Source of the DNA: Anaerolineae bacterium
Lineage (GTDB): Bacteria > Chloroflexota > Anaerolineae > B4-G1 > SLSP01
DNA: 49,661 bases
Reading direction: 5' to 3'
NCBI GenBank assembly: GCA_016931185.1
Contig: JAFGFI010000146.1
Span: 1 to 49,661, forward strand
Positions 7,000 through 15,096 of the stretch are shown here, piece by piece. How positions within the stretch are numbered: position 1 is the first letter of the stretch; each line of letters starts with the position of its first letter. The position numbers and the translations under genes were made by a program. The notes beneath the pieces were generated by a model, which had not been told where the DNA came from, made no database searches, and worked only from the letters and a program-made list of their open reading frames with translations.

Positions 7000-9900
7000 T
7001 ATTCTATCGTCAAGACAAATAATTCCACTTCGTCATTAAGGTACTGCTCACCCTGCCGGTTGATGGCATGCAGTCGTTCGCCGTTGCTGGCGTTATAGAT
7101 ACCGACGTAGAATGGATATGTCCCGGGAGCGATATTTTCTAGTAACGAGAGTGTGTAATGCTCTTCCACAACTTCGTTTTTGTGCCAATGATCGGTGGTA
7201 TACAACCCGGCTTGGGGCCAACTATCCTGTTGCCAGAGCATTTGATTATCTGTTGTACGGAGGTGGTTGAAGGCTGCATAAATCTCATCTGTTTCAGTGA
7301 TGGCTTGCCAGTAGATCGTGAGATCCGCGCTCCCTTCGGCCAGGAGCGTTTGCATATTCAAGCGATAACCGCGCAAGCGCAATATTTCTCCGAAACGCGC
7401 ATCGGCGCGTTGCCGTACCGGCGGGGGCGTGTAAGTGCGGTCGCGGGTTTCAACTTCTAAGATAAAAAGGTCGGCCCAATCGCCGGAAAAATATGTGCGC
7501 GTACCTAGCCATTGTTCCCAGGGGGAGAGGGACGCGCGGCTGCCACTGACCGGAATTTGGGCTTGTAGGTTTGCAGATTCGCTGACTTGCTGATTTACTG
7601 TGACTTGCGCCTGTACGTGATATTGACCTCCGGGAAGATCGCCCGGCAGTGTGAAACGCACCTCTTGTTGGATGACATCACCCGGTTGCCATTCCTGGGA
7701 GGGATAGAAGTCAGGGCCAAGTGCGAACGTGCCGATTTCATAAGTGGTTTGTCCTACCAGTTGGAGTGTCATTTGAGCATTATCCAACGATTCATAAGTT
7801 TGCCACCATAATCGGATACTTGTGTCGTATCCCTGCATGACTGAAGTGTCCCAGGGTAACATTCCAACAAGATTAAGATTTTTTCCGGTGTGAGTGTTGC
7901 TGGTGTGTGGATTGTTGAACGTCGCTTGAATATCTGCCCAGCGTGGCAATGTATCCGCCAAATTAGGATTACAGAGAGGCGTGGCGCGAGTCGTGACTTC
8001 AACAGTGCCGAGTGGCGTCCAGCGTCCTAGATTGGTGTCGGGTTGGGTGATACCCTGGGCTTCAACATGTAGGGCCAGGGTGTAAGTGCCGGGAGGTGTG
8101 CCGGGTAATATCAAAAGACCACTATGGTCTGTCCAATCGCCCGATATGAGTGTGCCGCTAGGCCGGTGGATAGGCCCCATTTTAAACTCGTTTTCCAACC
8201 ATACACGCCCGGTTTCATCCATCAGAACCAGATTGAAAAGAGGGCGGGTGTGAGTCTGATCGCTATCCCATGCCAGTTTGATGCGCATCGGGTCACCAAC
8301 AGCTACCGTTTGGCGATCCACTTCAACGCTGCGTAGCGTAAGCGCGGGGCCGTAACTGATGTCCTGAGTCAGAGAAAACATAGAGGTAGGGGATAAGTAA
8401 AGCACCATACTTTCATAACGATGTACCGCGTAAGTGTTCTCTGCGAGCCAGCGACTCACTGCATAGTCTGGGTCGGCTGAACCGATCGCACCATAGAATG
8501 TCCAGATACGTTCATGGTTGGCAACGGCAGTTTCTAGCTTGGGAATATCTACTTCGGCATTGAAGCCAGGGGGAGCGGCCCTGGGAACACGAATTATGCT
8601 CAATCCTGGTGGTGGTTGGTAGTAGTTAAGTAGGAGACTGGGCCAGGGACCGTTAAATAACATCGCATCCCCAGAACACGCGGCAGCGTGCAAGAAATCT
8701 ACCTGCGCCCCAAAGGTAAGTTCTAGAGGGTGGTAAACTTGTTCCCAGTTCAAGGGCATCCCTACTAATAGGATCCCTATAACTAAAGGGCGTAAGAAAC
8801 GAGGCTTCAGCAAAGTGATACAGGCTGCCAACCCTAGCGCCAGTGCTGGGAGTGCGATGATTAAATAACGCGCGTGGAGTGAGAGAGGTACGAAGTTGAG
8901 AAGTAGCGCGGGTATGAGTCCCCAAGCCGCGAGCAGCGCGCTGATGGAGCGCCATTCAGAAATGGCGTTGCATTCGGAAATGGAGCGCCATTCGGAAATG
9001 GAGCGCCATTCGGAAATGGAGCGCCATTCAGAAATGGCGTTGCATTTCCCGGCACATTGGTTCCTGGTATGTTGGAACCCAGTATACCATACCAGGCCCC
9101 ATCCTAAGACTGTGATCCCTAATCCAACCAGAGACTGGGGTAATCGGGCCGGATCGCGCCAAATGAGGTAAAATTCAACAAGGAGCAGACGTAGTTGGTC
9201 GACGCGGATGCGCAGTCGTGGGCTGCCCAGAGTTGATAATATGGTGGCGCGGATGCCGGCCACCATTTCTACGTTGCGTGAGATCAGGAGCAATAGCAAT
9301 AATCCCGCGATCCCGGCAGCGACCATACCGAGCCAGGGCCAACGGATGGAACGAGTCTTACGTGGGGCAAGCAATAAGGTAACGCCTTCTACTGCCCAAA
9401 GTAATATCAGGAAGTAGTGTGTGAACGCGCCGAGAATAGAAATCCCTATAAAGATGCCCCAGCGCTGCCATGAGGGATGTTCCAGCCAGCGCCACCATAC
9501 TTCGATGGTGATTATTGCTAATAGGAGTACTAAGCTGTACATCCGCCCGGTACGCGCGGCCCAAAGGTTAAGTGGAAGCAATGCAAAGATCAATCCACTC
9601 CACCAGCCACCTTCGCGTCCTAAGAATTTGCGCCCTAAGTGAACACCCCAGGCAACGCTAAGTATGCTTGTTAGAATGGAAGGATAACGGATCGCAAATT
9701 CACTGGTCCCTGCACATCGAAACCAGAGCGACATTCCCATGTAATAAAATGGCGGATGTTCGCGTATTGCATCCATAACATAACGGATGATGTCAAGCAA
9801 TCCCTGGCGAGCGACGGCAAATGTTGCAACTTCGTCGAAAGTAAGTTCGGCATTGCCAACATTCCAGGTATATAACGTGTAGGCCAATAATAAGAGTGTA

Positions 9901-10013
9901 GTGGTGGCCGTGGCCCATAAAATGGGTCGTGAAACGTGAAACGTGAAACGTGATTTTTCCTTATCTGTAAGTGTATGCATTTGTTGGGATATTCGTGTCT
10001 GGTTAAATTTCAC
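6999..10013 (-). CDS. GT-C membrane glycosyltransferase with three C-terminal beta-sandwich modules
   Basis: A 1004-residue protein. The N-terminal half has multiple membrane segments with GNAELTFDEVATF in the first loop and REHPPFYYMGMSLW following it, the GT-C/PMT_2 signature. The C-terminal half (about residues 500-1004) is exported and contains three related domains of about 120 residues. The last reads LRLRGYRL, LTIYWQAI and then PGTYPFYVGIYN. These modules recur in neighbouring proteins and may bind or orient the acceptor. An 18-base repeat encodes SEWRSI hexapeptides at about residues 322-357, and heptads encode FTFHVSR at about 20-29. The start codon is GTG; GTGA overlaps the stop of the upstream gene by four bases, which indicates translational coupling. 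Confidence 0.85.
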   Translation of the reverse strand: MKFNQTRISQQMHTLTDKEKSRFTFHVSRPILWATATTTLLLLAYTLYTWNVGNAELTFDEVATFAVARQGLLDIIRYVMDAIREHPPFYYMGMSLWFRCAGTSEFAIRYPSILTSILSVAWGVHLGRKFLGREGGWWSGLIFALLPLNLWAARTGRMYSLVLLLAIITIEVWWRWLEHPSWQRWGIFIGISILGAFTHYFLILLWAVEGVTLLLAPRKTRSIRWPWLGMVAAGIAGLLLLLLISRNVEMVAGIRATILSTLGSPRLRIRVDQLRLLLVEFYLIWRDPARLPQSLVGLGITVLGWGLVWYTGFQHTRNQCAGKCNAISEWRSISEWRSISEWRSISECNAISEWRSISALLAAWGLIPALLLNFVPLSLHARYLIIALPALALGLAACITLLKPRFLRPLVIGILLVGMPLNWEQVYHPLELTFGAQVDFLHAAACSGDAMLFNGPWPSLLLNYYQPPPGLSIIRVPRAAPPGFNAEVDIPKLETAVANHERIWTFYGAIGSADPDYAVSRWLAENTYAVHRYESMVLYLSPTSMFSLTQDISYGPALTLRSVEVDRQTVAVGDPMRIKLAWDSDQTHTRPLFNLVLMDETGRVWLENEFKMGPIHRPSGTLISGDWTDHSGLLILPGTPPGTYTLALHVEAQGITQPDTNLGRWTPLGTVEVTTRATPLCNPNLADTLPRWADIQATFNNPHTSNTHTGKNLNLVGMLPWDTSVMQGYDTSIRLWWQTYESLDNAQMTLQLVGQTTYEIGTFALGPDFYPSQEWQPGDVIQQEVRFTLPGDLPGGQYHVQAQVTVNQQVSESANLQAQIPVSGSRASLSPWEQWLGTRTYFSGDWADLFILEVETRDRTYTPPPVRQRADARFGEILRLRGYRLNMQTLLAEGSADLTIYWQAITETDEIYAAFNHLRTTDNQMLWQQDSWPQAGLYTTDHWHKNEVVEEHYTLSLLENIAPGTYPFYVGIYNASNGERLHAINRQGEQYLNDEVELFVLTIE
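7574..7597. repeat. Octamer repeat, unit YYGAYTTG, coding
   Basis: Three 8-base units, CAGATTCG, CTGACTTG, CTGATTTA, are read on the minus strand as the QVSESANLQ linker between two exported domains of the 1004-residue GT-C protein. Confidence 0.5.
8943..9050. repeat. Six-unit 18-bp tandem repeat, coding
   Basis: Six 18-base units run without a break. Four end in the palindrome-like core ATGGAGCGCCAT and two carry the variant ATGGCGTTGCAT, both flanked by TTCRGA/A. On the minus strand each unit encodes SEWRSI or SECNAI, in a loop between membrane segments of the 1004-residue protein. Each core ATGG/CCAT pair can form a small hairpin. The length is a multiple of three, so copy number can change without a frameshift. 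Confidence 0.9.
9927..9954. repeat. Heptamer repeat at the 5' end of a GT-C gene
   Basis: Four units, TCGTGAA, ACGTGAA, ACGTGAA, ACGTGAT, encode FTFHVSR directly before the first membrane segment. The position is the same as that of the heptads in the neighbouring 886-residue gene. Confidence 0.75.
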
Positions 10014-12505
10014 TTCGTGTCCTTTGTCCTTCTGCGTCTCTGATATATGCGTGCTCCCATAATGACGGTTAGGATCGCTATGATAAAAAGCCCAAGTCCC
10101 ACGCGCAGGGAGGGAGGGAAGAAACGCATCTCCACGTGATGTTCTCCTTCTGGAATGTAAACGCCACGAAAGAGGCCATTGGTGGTGAAGATAGGTACAA
10201 GATTATCATCTAACCGCGCAGTCCAGCCGGGATAGTTCAGATCAGAGAGAATAAACAAGGCCGGGGCTGATGTGCGAACGAAGAATGAAACGTGATTGGG
10301 CGTGTAGCGGTACACTTCCAACGTCCCTTGTCCCTCGAAGTTCAGTGCTGGCCCATTCTGTACTGTGGCAGTTTGTGCTGGATCGAAGGTTTCATCGAAA
10401 ATGATGGCGTAAGCGTCCTCTAGCGTGTTTACCGGTTGTGTATGATAGACTAACCAGACGCGATTCTGAGCGTTGGTATTGAGGTGAATATCAATAAGTG
10501 GATCCTCTTTGAAAACAGGCCAAATGCCTTCGCCGCCGGGCAGTGCATCTTTAGGGACGATGATATATTTTGCACTGAGAAGTTGATAAACAGACGCGCC
10601 TTTGTAAGGGATGGCCCAGTAGAACTGGGTATAGACCACCAATTCCATTGGGTTACCGGTACCCTGGGGAACTTCAAAGCCTGCTACCATCACAGCGGAG
10701 GGAGACCATAAACCACGGGCTTTGCTATCAACATCTATGCGGAACCAGCCGGTATCAGCCTGGAGATAGTCAATAGCGGCCAGATGGGGATTTTCAGTTG
10801 CGCGGGGGAGTTTTTCCACGTCGGCCAATGCGCCGGTGGCGATAAGTTCGGTGAGTAGCAGTAAGATGAGTCCGGCGTTTTGTACGTAGAATAGACTTTC
10901 TAGTTTGTTAGTGTGGGATAGAGAATGACACATGGAGAATGAAGAATGGGGAATATAAAGTCGCATTCGCAGGAAAATTAAGAATGTGATTGTCAGGAGT
11001 GTCAGGGCTGCGAAGCGCAAGCCTGCCAGGGCAATAGATTGGTTCGTGGGTGGAATAGTAGTCGCAACCCAATCTGGGGCGCACCACATCATGAGTAGTG
11101 CAATCACAGACATCGCCCCAATGTACACGATGATCCCAATTCTACTTTCTCGCTTCTCTGCTTCTTTGCTCCCCTGCCACCTTGCTCCTCTGCTCTCTTG
11201 CATGTCTAGTACGGTTACCGCCCCCAGTGCTGCCGCGATAGCCAGGATGAAGGAGAGGAGATAAATAACACGGGCGGTTTTCCAGGTTGCACTAAAAAAG
11301 GGAAGTTTGTTGACAATGGGGTAGAGGGGGCCTTGTGAGCCTAATGCAAAAAGGTAGACGAGAGTTGCAGTGAGGATCAGGAACCCAGTGCGGCGTTGAC
11401 GGAGGTGTGTAAGGATGCCCAATCCGGCTAATGCCAGCGCGACAACGCCGACGTAGGCACTTTCTACGCGTTGCCAGGACGGCCAATAACCCCGCATCCC
11501 GCGCCCGTGAATATAGGGTGTGACGAGGTCAAGCAGCATCTCTGGATGGAATTCATATTCCGGGATGCCACCTTCTGTGCGGATGGCGCGCACCGTGCGT
11601 GGCAGACGTTCCAGTCCTGGGATAAGAGCCGGCGCGGCGATACAGGCCGCGAAAAGGGGTACTAATAGCAACCGTCCCATCCGGCGTAAACTCTTCTGAA
11701 AATCTACACATCTGTAAGCTCCCTTGTCCCCTTGCTCCCTAGCTTCCTTGCTTCTGATCGCCTCCCCGATTTGCCATAGCGAATAGATTCCAATGAATGT
11801 CGCTGCATAGAGCGCGGCTTGCCCGTGTCCGGCGAGTAAAAGCAATCCCAACGCCATCCCTGCTAAGGGAATGGCGCGCGCATTGCGCATCGCGTAATCC
11901 ACACCTAGTAGGGTCCACGGCAGCCAGGCCATCGTGTCATTAAATTGTGGGTGACCCAGGTGTATGATGAAAGAATCATTGAACATATAGGCGAGCGCGC
12001 CAATAAGGGCTGCACTGCGGTTGAGTCGCCGACTAGAAGCGATACGCCATACCGGGGAGTGATGTAAGTAGAGGTACATTCCCGCCCCGGCCAACCAGAT
12101 GGAGAACATCCCGCGCAATGATACCAGGGTCGGGGGAACCGATGGGAATAAAAAGAGCGGCCAGTTGATGGGGTTGAATAACCCATATTGTTGTTCAGAA
12201 AGGATGGGATCGCCAGCCATCATCTGCGTACTCCACAGGGGAAAGACACCGCGCCGTAACCAGGATGCAACATAAGTCCAGATGGGATGCAGTTGTCCCC
12301 ACAAGTCTCCGCCACCTTGAGGAAAACGATAGCTAAGTAGCCAGATTGGCCAGAAAAAAAGCAGTGTGGCGGCGGCAAGAAAGAGGATAGGAAGCAAAGG
12401 GGCAAAGGAGCAAGGAAGTAAGAAGGCATGGGGCACGTCGTTGGTTCGCTGGCTCACTGACTTACCGATTTGCGGATTTGTTGATTTTTTGATCCGTTGG
12501 TTCAT
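10010..12505 (-). CDS. YfhO-family membrane protein
   Basis: An 831-residue polytopic protein. The C-terminal extracytoplasmic part has LNYPGWTARLDD, then NGLFRGVYIPEGEHHVEMRF and a final membrane segment followed by a basic tail. These are hallmark motifs of the YfhO family (PF09586), GT-C-fold proteins implicated in glycosylation of lipoteichoic acid or other surface polymers. Near the N-terminus, GGGDLWGQLHP and PLWSTQMMAGDP also match the family. The ATG at 12503-12505 is preferred because its ATGA overlaps the upstream stop by four bases; an in-frame GTG 19 codons upstream is the alternative. The N-terminal tail (NQRIKKSTNPQIGKSVSQ) is encoded by octamer repeats. Confidence 0.85.
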   Translation of the reverse strand: MNQRIKKSTNPQIGKSVSQRTNDVPHAFLLPCSFAPLLPILFLAAATLLFFWPIWLLSYRFPQGGGDLWGQLHPIWTYVASWLRRGVFPLWSTQMMAGDPILSEQQYGLFNPINWPLFLFPSVPPTLVSLRGMFSIWLAGAGMYLYLHHSPVWRIASSRRLNRSAALIGALAYMFNDSFIIHLGHPQFNDTMAWLPWTLLGVDYAMRNARAIPLAGMALGLLLLAGHGQAALYAATFIGIYSLWQIGEAIRSKEAREQGDKGAYRCVDFQKSLRRMGRLLLVPLFAACIAAPALIPGLERLPRTVRAIRTEGGIPEYEFHPEMLLDLVTPYIHGRGMRGYWPSWQRVESAYVGVVALALAGLGILTHLRQRRTGFLILTATLVYLFALGSQGPLYPIVNKLPFFSATWKTARVIYLLSFILAIAAALGAVTVLDMQESRGARWQGSKEAEKRESRIGIIVYIGAMSVIALLMMWCAPDWVATTIPPTNQSIALAGLRFAALTLLTITFLIFLRMRLYIPHSSFSMCHSLSHTNKLESLFYVQNAGLILLLLTELIATGALADVEKLPRATENPHLAAIDYLQADTGWFRIDVDSKARGLWSPSAVMVAGFEVPQGTGNPMELVVYTQFYWAIPYKGASVYQLLSAKYIIVPKDALPGGEGIWPVFKEDPLIDIHLNTNAQNRVWLVYHTQPVNTLEDAYAIIFDETFDPAQTATVQNGPALNFEGQGTLEVYRYTPNHVSFFVRTSAPALFILSDLNYPGWTARLDDNLVPIFTTNGLFRGVYIPEGEHHVEMRFFPPSLRVGLGLFIIAILTVIMGARIYQRRRRTKDTK
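12441..12504. repeat. Octamer tandem repeat, eight units, at the 5' end of the YfhO-like gene
   Basis: Eight 8-base units keep one phase: TTGGTTCG, CTGGCTCA, CTGACTTA, CCGATTTG, CGGATTTG, TTGATTTT, TTGATCCG, TTGGTTCA. The array ends within the start codon of the YfhO-like gene, so it encodes the entire start of the protein. Confidence 0.75.
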
Positions 12506-15066
12506 TCCACTTTGACTCGCGTGAGCATCACGGTTTTGGCAGGCATCTGGCCTTTTTCCCACACGATGGGTAGATGTTCTAACTCTCCACTTTCGGCGGC
12601 GCGATAGAGAGTGAGTTGTAGATCGTAAATACTGGGAGCAGCATCAGGGGCAATTGTAAGCGCGCGATGTTCTTCGAGTTGCTGTCCCTCTTTCCATGAT
12701 GAAGTGGGGGCCGCGCCTTCTAAAGGCCATGCATCGGATTGGGCAGCTTTGCGCCACTGCGTATCGAGCAATTGGATAGAAACCGTGTAATCGCCGGGTA
12801 TAGGTGCAATGGCTTCCCAGTAGAGGGTGACTTTGAGCTGCTCACCGGGATGGACGGTAAGTGTGTCTAGGTCGTAGCCACGTAGCATAATCCCTGCTCC
12901 GAAGTGGATGTCCACAGGGTTAGGCACATCACCATCGTGGGCAACAAGGGGCAGATTTTCGAATAGAACCGTTTCTCCTACCGGCGTGTCAGTGTTATCA
13001 TACACGGTCAGGCGTGTGCCGGTTGCCGTCTCATATACTCCCACTGCGAAGGTAAGGGTGTCCGGCGTATAAGCCATCCGTGGAAGCCGGATGGCATAGC
13101 TTTCGCTCCAGGTATACCCGGTCTCGAGCCAGGTAGTAGATAATAAACCTCGTCCGGGGAAGGTATCACGTTGGGCAATGATACGTTCCCCAATACCCAG
13201 AACATGAATGAAGATGCTGTGATCTGTGGCTGTAGGAGCTAGTCCTTCCCAGTAGAGTGTGAGTGTTACAGTTTCGCCAGGATGAGGGGCGGTTGTCGCA
13301 ATATCATAACCATGCAGGCGCAATACCTCACCGAAACGTCTTTCCAGAAGGGTAGTCGCTGGTGATGTTGTGGGGAGTGGGGGGGTATACGCGGGGATAA
13401 TTTGCATCGGAAGCGCGGTCAGACTGAGACCGAGTAGAAAGCCTGCGAGGTCCAGCGCGAGCGTGAGACGATACTGGGCGGCGCGTTGTGGTAGCCACCA
13501 CGTCAACCCGAGAATAAGCATAAGTGACCATAACGGGATCGCTGAGAAGATAAGGCGACCCTGGGAAGACCACGTGATCGTCGCCCAGCGAATCCAGGAG
13601 ACGAAGATCGCGGCGGGCCAGGCCCATGCCAATGCGCGCGCGGCGGTGAGACTGTCCCAGGTGAAAGGCCAGAGGGGATACAGGGGAGTAGGGGAGTGGG
13701 GGGGCTGAGATGTAGAGGAACGGTGGAGCGGGAGGGCAGATGGGGCCATTATCTGTTTGTCATTCTTGATTCTTGATTTCTGATTCTTTCCCGTAAGCCA
13801 GAAGAGAAATTGGATGAAGATGCCGAGGAAGGCGACGATGGCGAGGGTATTGAGGACTGTGTAGACCCAGCCGGGGAATGGAATATTGAGACCGCCAAAG
13901 TTGCCCCAATAGCCCGCTGCGAAGGCGAAACGTTCATCCCAAAGTTGCGCTAGGTCAGCGGCAACGTCGCGAGTTCCCAATACGGCATAAAAGGCATTGA
14001 GACCCAGCCAGTCACCGTAAAGGCGATAGTTGCGGTAAAACCACCAGCCAGAAATGGCAAAGGCCGGGATGAGGATCAGAGCGGTATTAAGCAGGAAGAA
14101 CGGGAAGAGGGAGGAGAGAGAAGAGAGGAAAGAGAAGAGAGAATGGCGAAGGGTGAATGAGGACCGGTTTACTGCTTCTTGACTTTTAACACTTATGGAA
14201 GCAGCCGAATTCGATTTGCGATTTTTGACTTTGTAGTATTGCCATGTTTCCCAGCAAAGCGTCGCTCCAACGAGGGGGAACAGGCCGATCGCACTGGCTT
14301 TGGTAAGCAGGCCGAGACCGACAGTGACACCGAGGAGGAAATGGGGAAGGAAAAAGGATGAAGGCAGAAAAATTGACTCGCCGACTTGCTGACTTGCCGA
14401 TTTGACCAGCCGTACCATTTGTAGTAAGGCCAGGGAGCAGAGGGGGACAATGAGGTTATCGTTATTGACGGAGGCACTGATGAAGAGATACATGGGGGTG
14501 AAGGCGTGAACGGCGGCGACGATAGGGGCGAGCCAAGCGGGATCGGGAAAGATCTCGCGGACTAAGGCCCAGGTGAGATAAACGGCCCATGTTCCCAAGA
14601 GGACGGAGAAAATGCGTGTAATGTGAATGGCAAGCACAGTCCCTCGCCAGGGGAAGTGTTCCAATACTGGGTTGTGGACGACGAGATTAGGGTTACTCCC
14701 ATCTGGTGTGATTTCCCCCGCGGCAACGTGAGGGTTGAGGTGACGTACCTGCGGCATATCACGGGTATCAATCCAGGTTGTGAGGAGTGCGCCGATGCCA
14801 TAATAGAGAGGTGGTTGGCTGGCTTCCTGTCGCCAGGGACCACTGCTGGACCCCGGTTCTAATGGTTGTTCCGGCAGATTCCAGTGGGTGGCGATGTGTT
14901 CTACCATTGGATAGTGCCAGACTTCATCGGAAGCTTCAAAGATGGGTGTGAATATACTGTAAGCGGTACCCAGGAAGAAAAAGATTAGACATATGAACAG
15001 AGGCCAACGGGCTTCAGTGTACATTAACGAGCGTACTTTTACTAAGATTATTTTATATGTGGACAT
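12502..15066 (-). CDS. GT-C membrane glycosyltransferase with two C-terminal beta-sandwich modules
   Basis: An 854-residue polytopic protein with FEASDEVWHYPMVEHIA and EASQPPLYYGIGALL in the first extracytoplasmic loop, the same signatures as the partial gene at 1-389. About residues 560-854 hold two exported repeats of the cluster's beta-sandwich module. Each begins RLHGYDI or LRGYDLD, followed by PGEXXXXTLYWE and a Tyr-rich strand. The likely role is transfer of a polyprenyl-linked sugar to a surface polymer; donor and acceptor are unknown. The start ATG has GGAAAGG eight bases upstream. An octamer repeat at 14373-14404 encodes the SNRQVSKSA loop. The gene begins 30 bases after the stop of the GT4 gene, so the two share an operon. 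Confidence 0.85.
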   Translation of the reverse strand: MSTYKIILVKVRSLMYTEARWPLFICLIFFFLGTAYSIFTPIFEASDEVWHYPMVEHIATHWNLPEQPLEPGSSSGPWRQEASQPPLYYGIGALLTTWIDTRDMPQVRHLNPHVAAGEITPDGSNPNLVVHNPVLEHFPWRGTVLAIHITRIFSVLLGTWAVYLTWALVREIFPDPAWLAPIVAAVHAFTPMYLFISASVNNDNLIVPLCSLALLQMVRLVKSASQQVGESIFLPSSFFLPHFLLGVTVGLGLLTKASAIGLFPLVGATLCWETWQYYKVKNRKSNSAASISVKSQEAVNRSSFTLRHSLFSFLSSLSSLFPFFLLNTALILIPAFAISGWWFYRNYRLYGDWLGLNAFYAVLGTRDVAADLAQLWDERFAFAAGYWGNFGGLNIPFPGWVYTVLNTLAIVAFLGIFIQFLFWLTGKNQKSRIKNDKQIMAPSALPLHRSSTSQPPHSPTPLYPLWPFTWDSLTAARALAWAWPAAIFVSWIRWATITWSSQGRLIFSAIPLWSLMLILGLTWWLPQRAAQYRLTLALDLAGFLLGLSLTALPMQIIPAYTPPLPTTSPATTLLERRFGEVLRLHGYDIATTAPHPGETVTLTLYWEGLAPTATDHSIFIHVLGIGERIIAQRDTFPGRGLLSTTWLETGYTWSESYAIRLPRMAYTPDTLTFAVGVYETATGTRLTVYDNTDTPVGETVLFENLPLVAHDGDVPNPVDIHFGAGIMLRGYDLDTLTVHPGEQLKVTLYWEAIAPIPGDYTVSIQLLDTQWRKAAQSDAWPLEGAAPTSSWKEGQQLEEHRALTIAPDAAPSIYDLQLTLYRAAESGELEHLPIVWEKGQMPAKTVMLTRVKVE
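14373..14404. repeat. Octamer repeat, unit YYGAYTTG, coding
   Basis: Four 8-base units in phase, TTGACTCG, CCGACTTG, CTGACTTG, CCGATTTG, encode the SNRQVSKSA loop of the 854-residue GT-C protein. This is the clearest copy of the octad family. Confidence 0.7.
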
Positions 15067-15096
15067 TCACGCCTTTCCCGATTCGTTGTTGTTCCT

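Noticed and set aside
8896..9171. Plus-strand frame with HSEMER repeats
   Set aside because: It is only the opposite-strand reading of the 18-base repeat inside the 1004-residue GT-C gene and has no ribosome binding site or family features.
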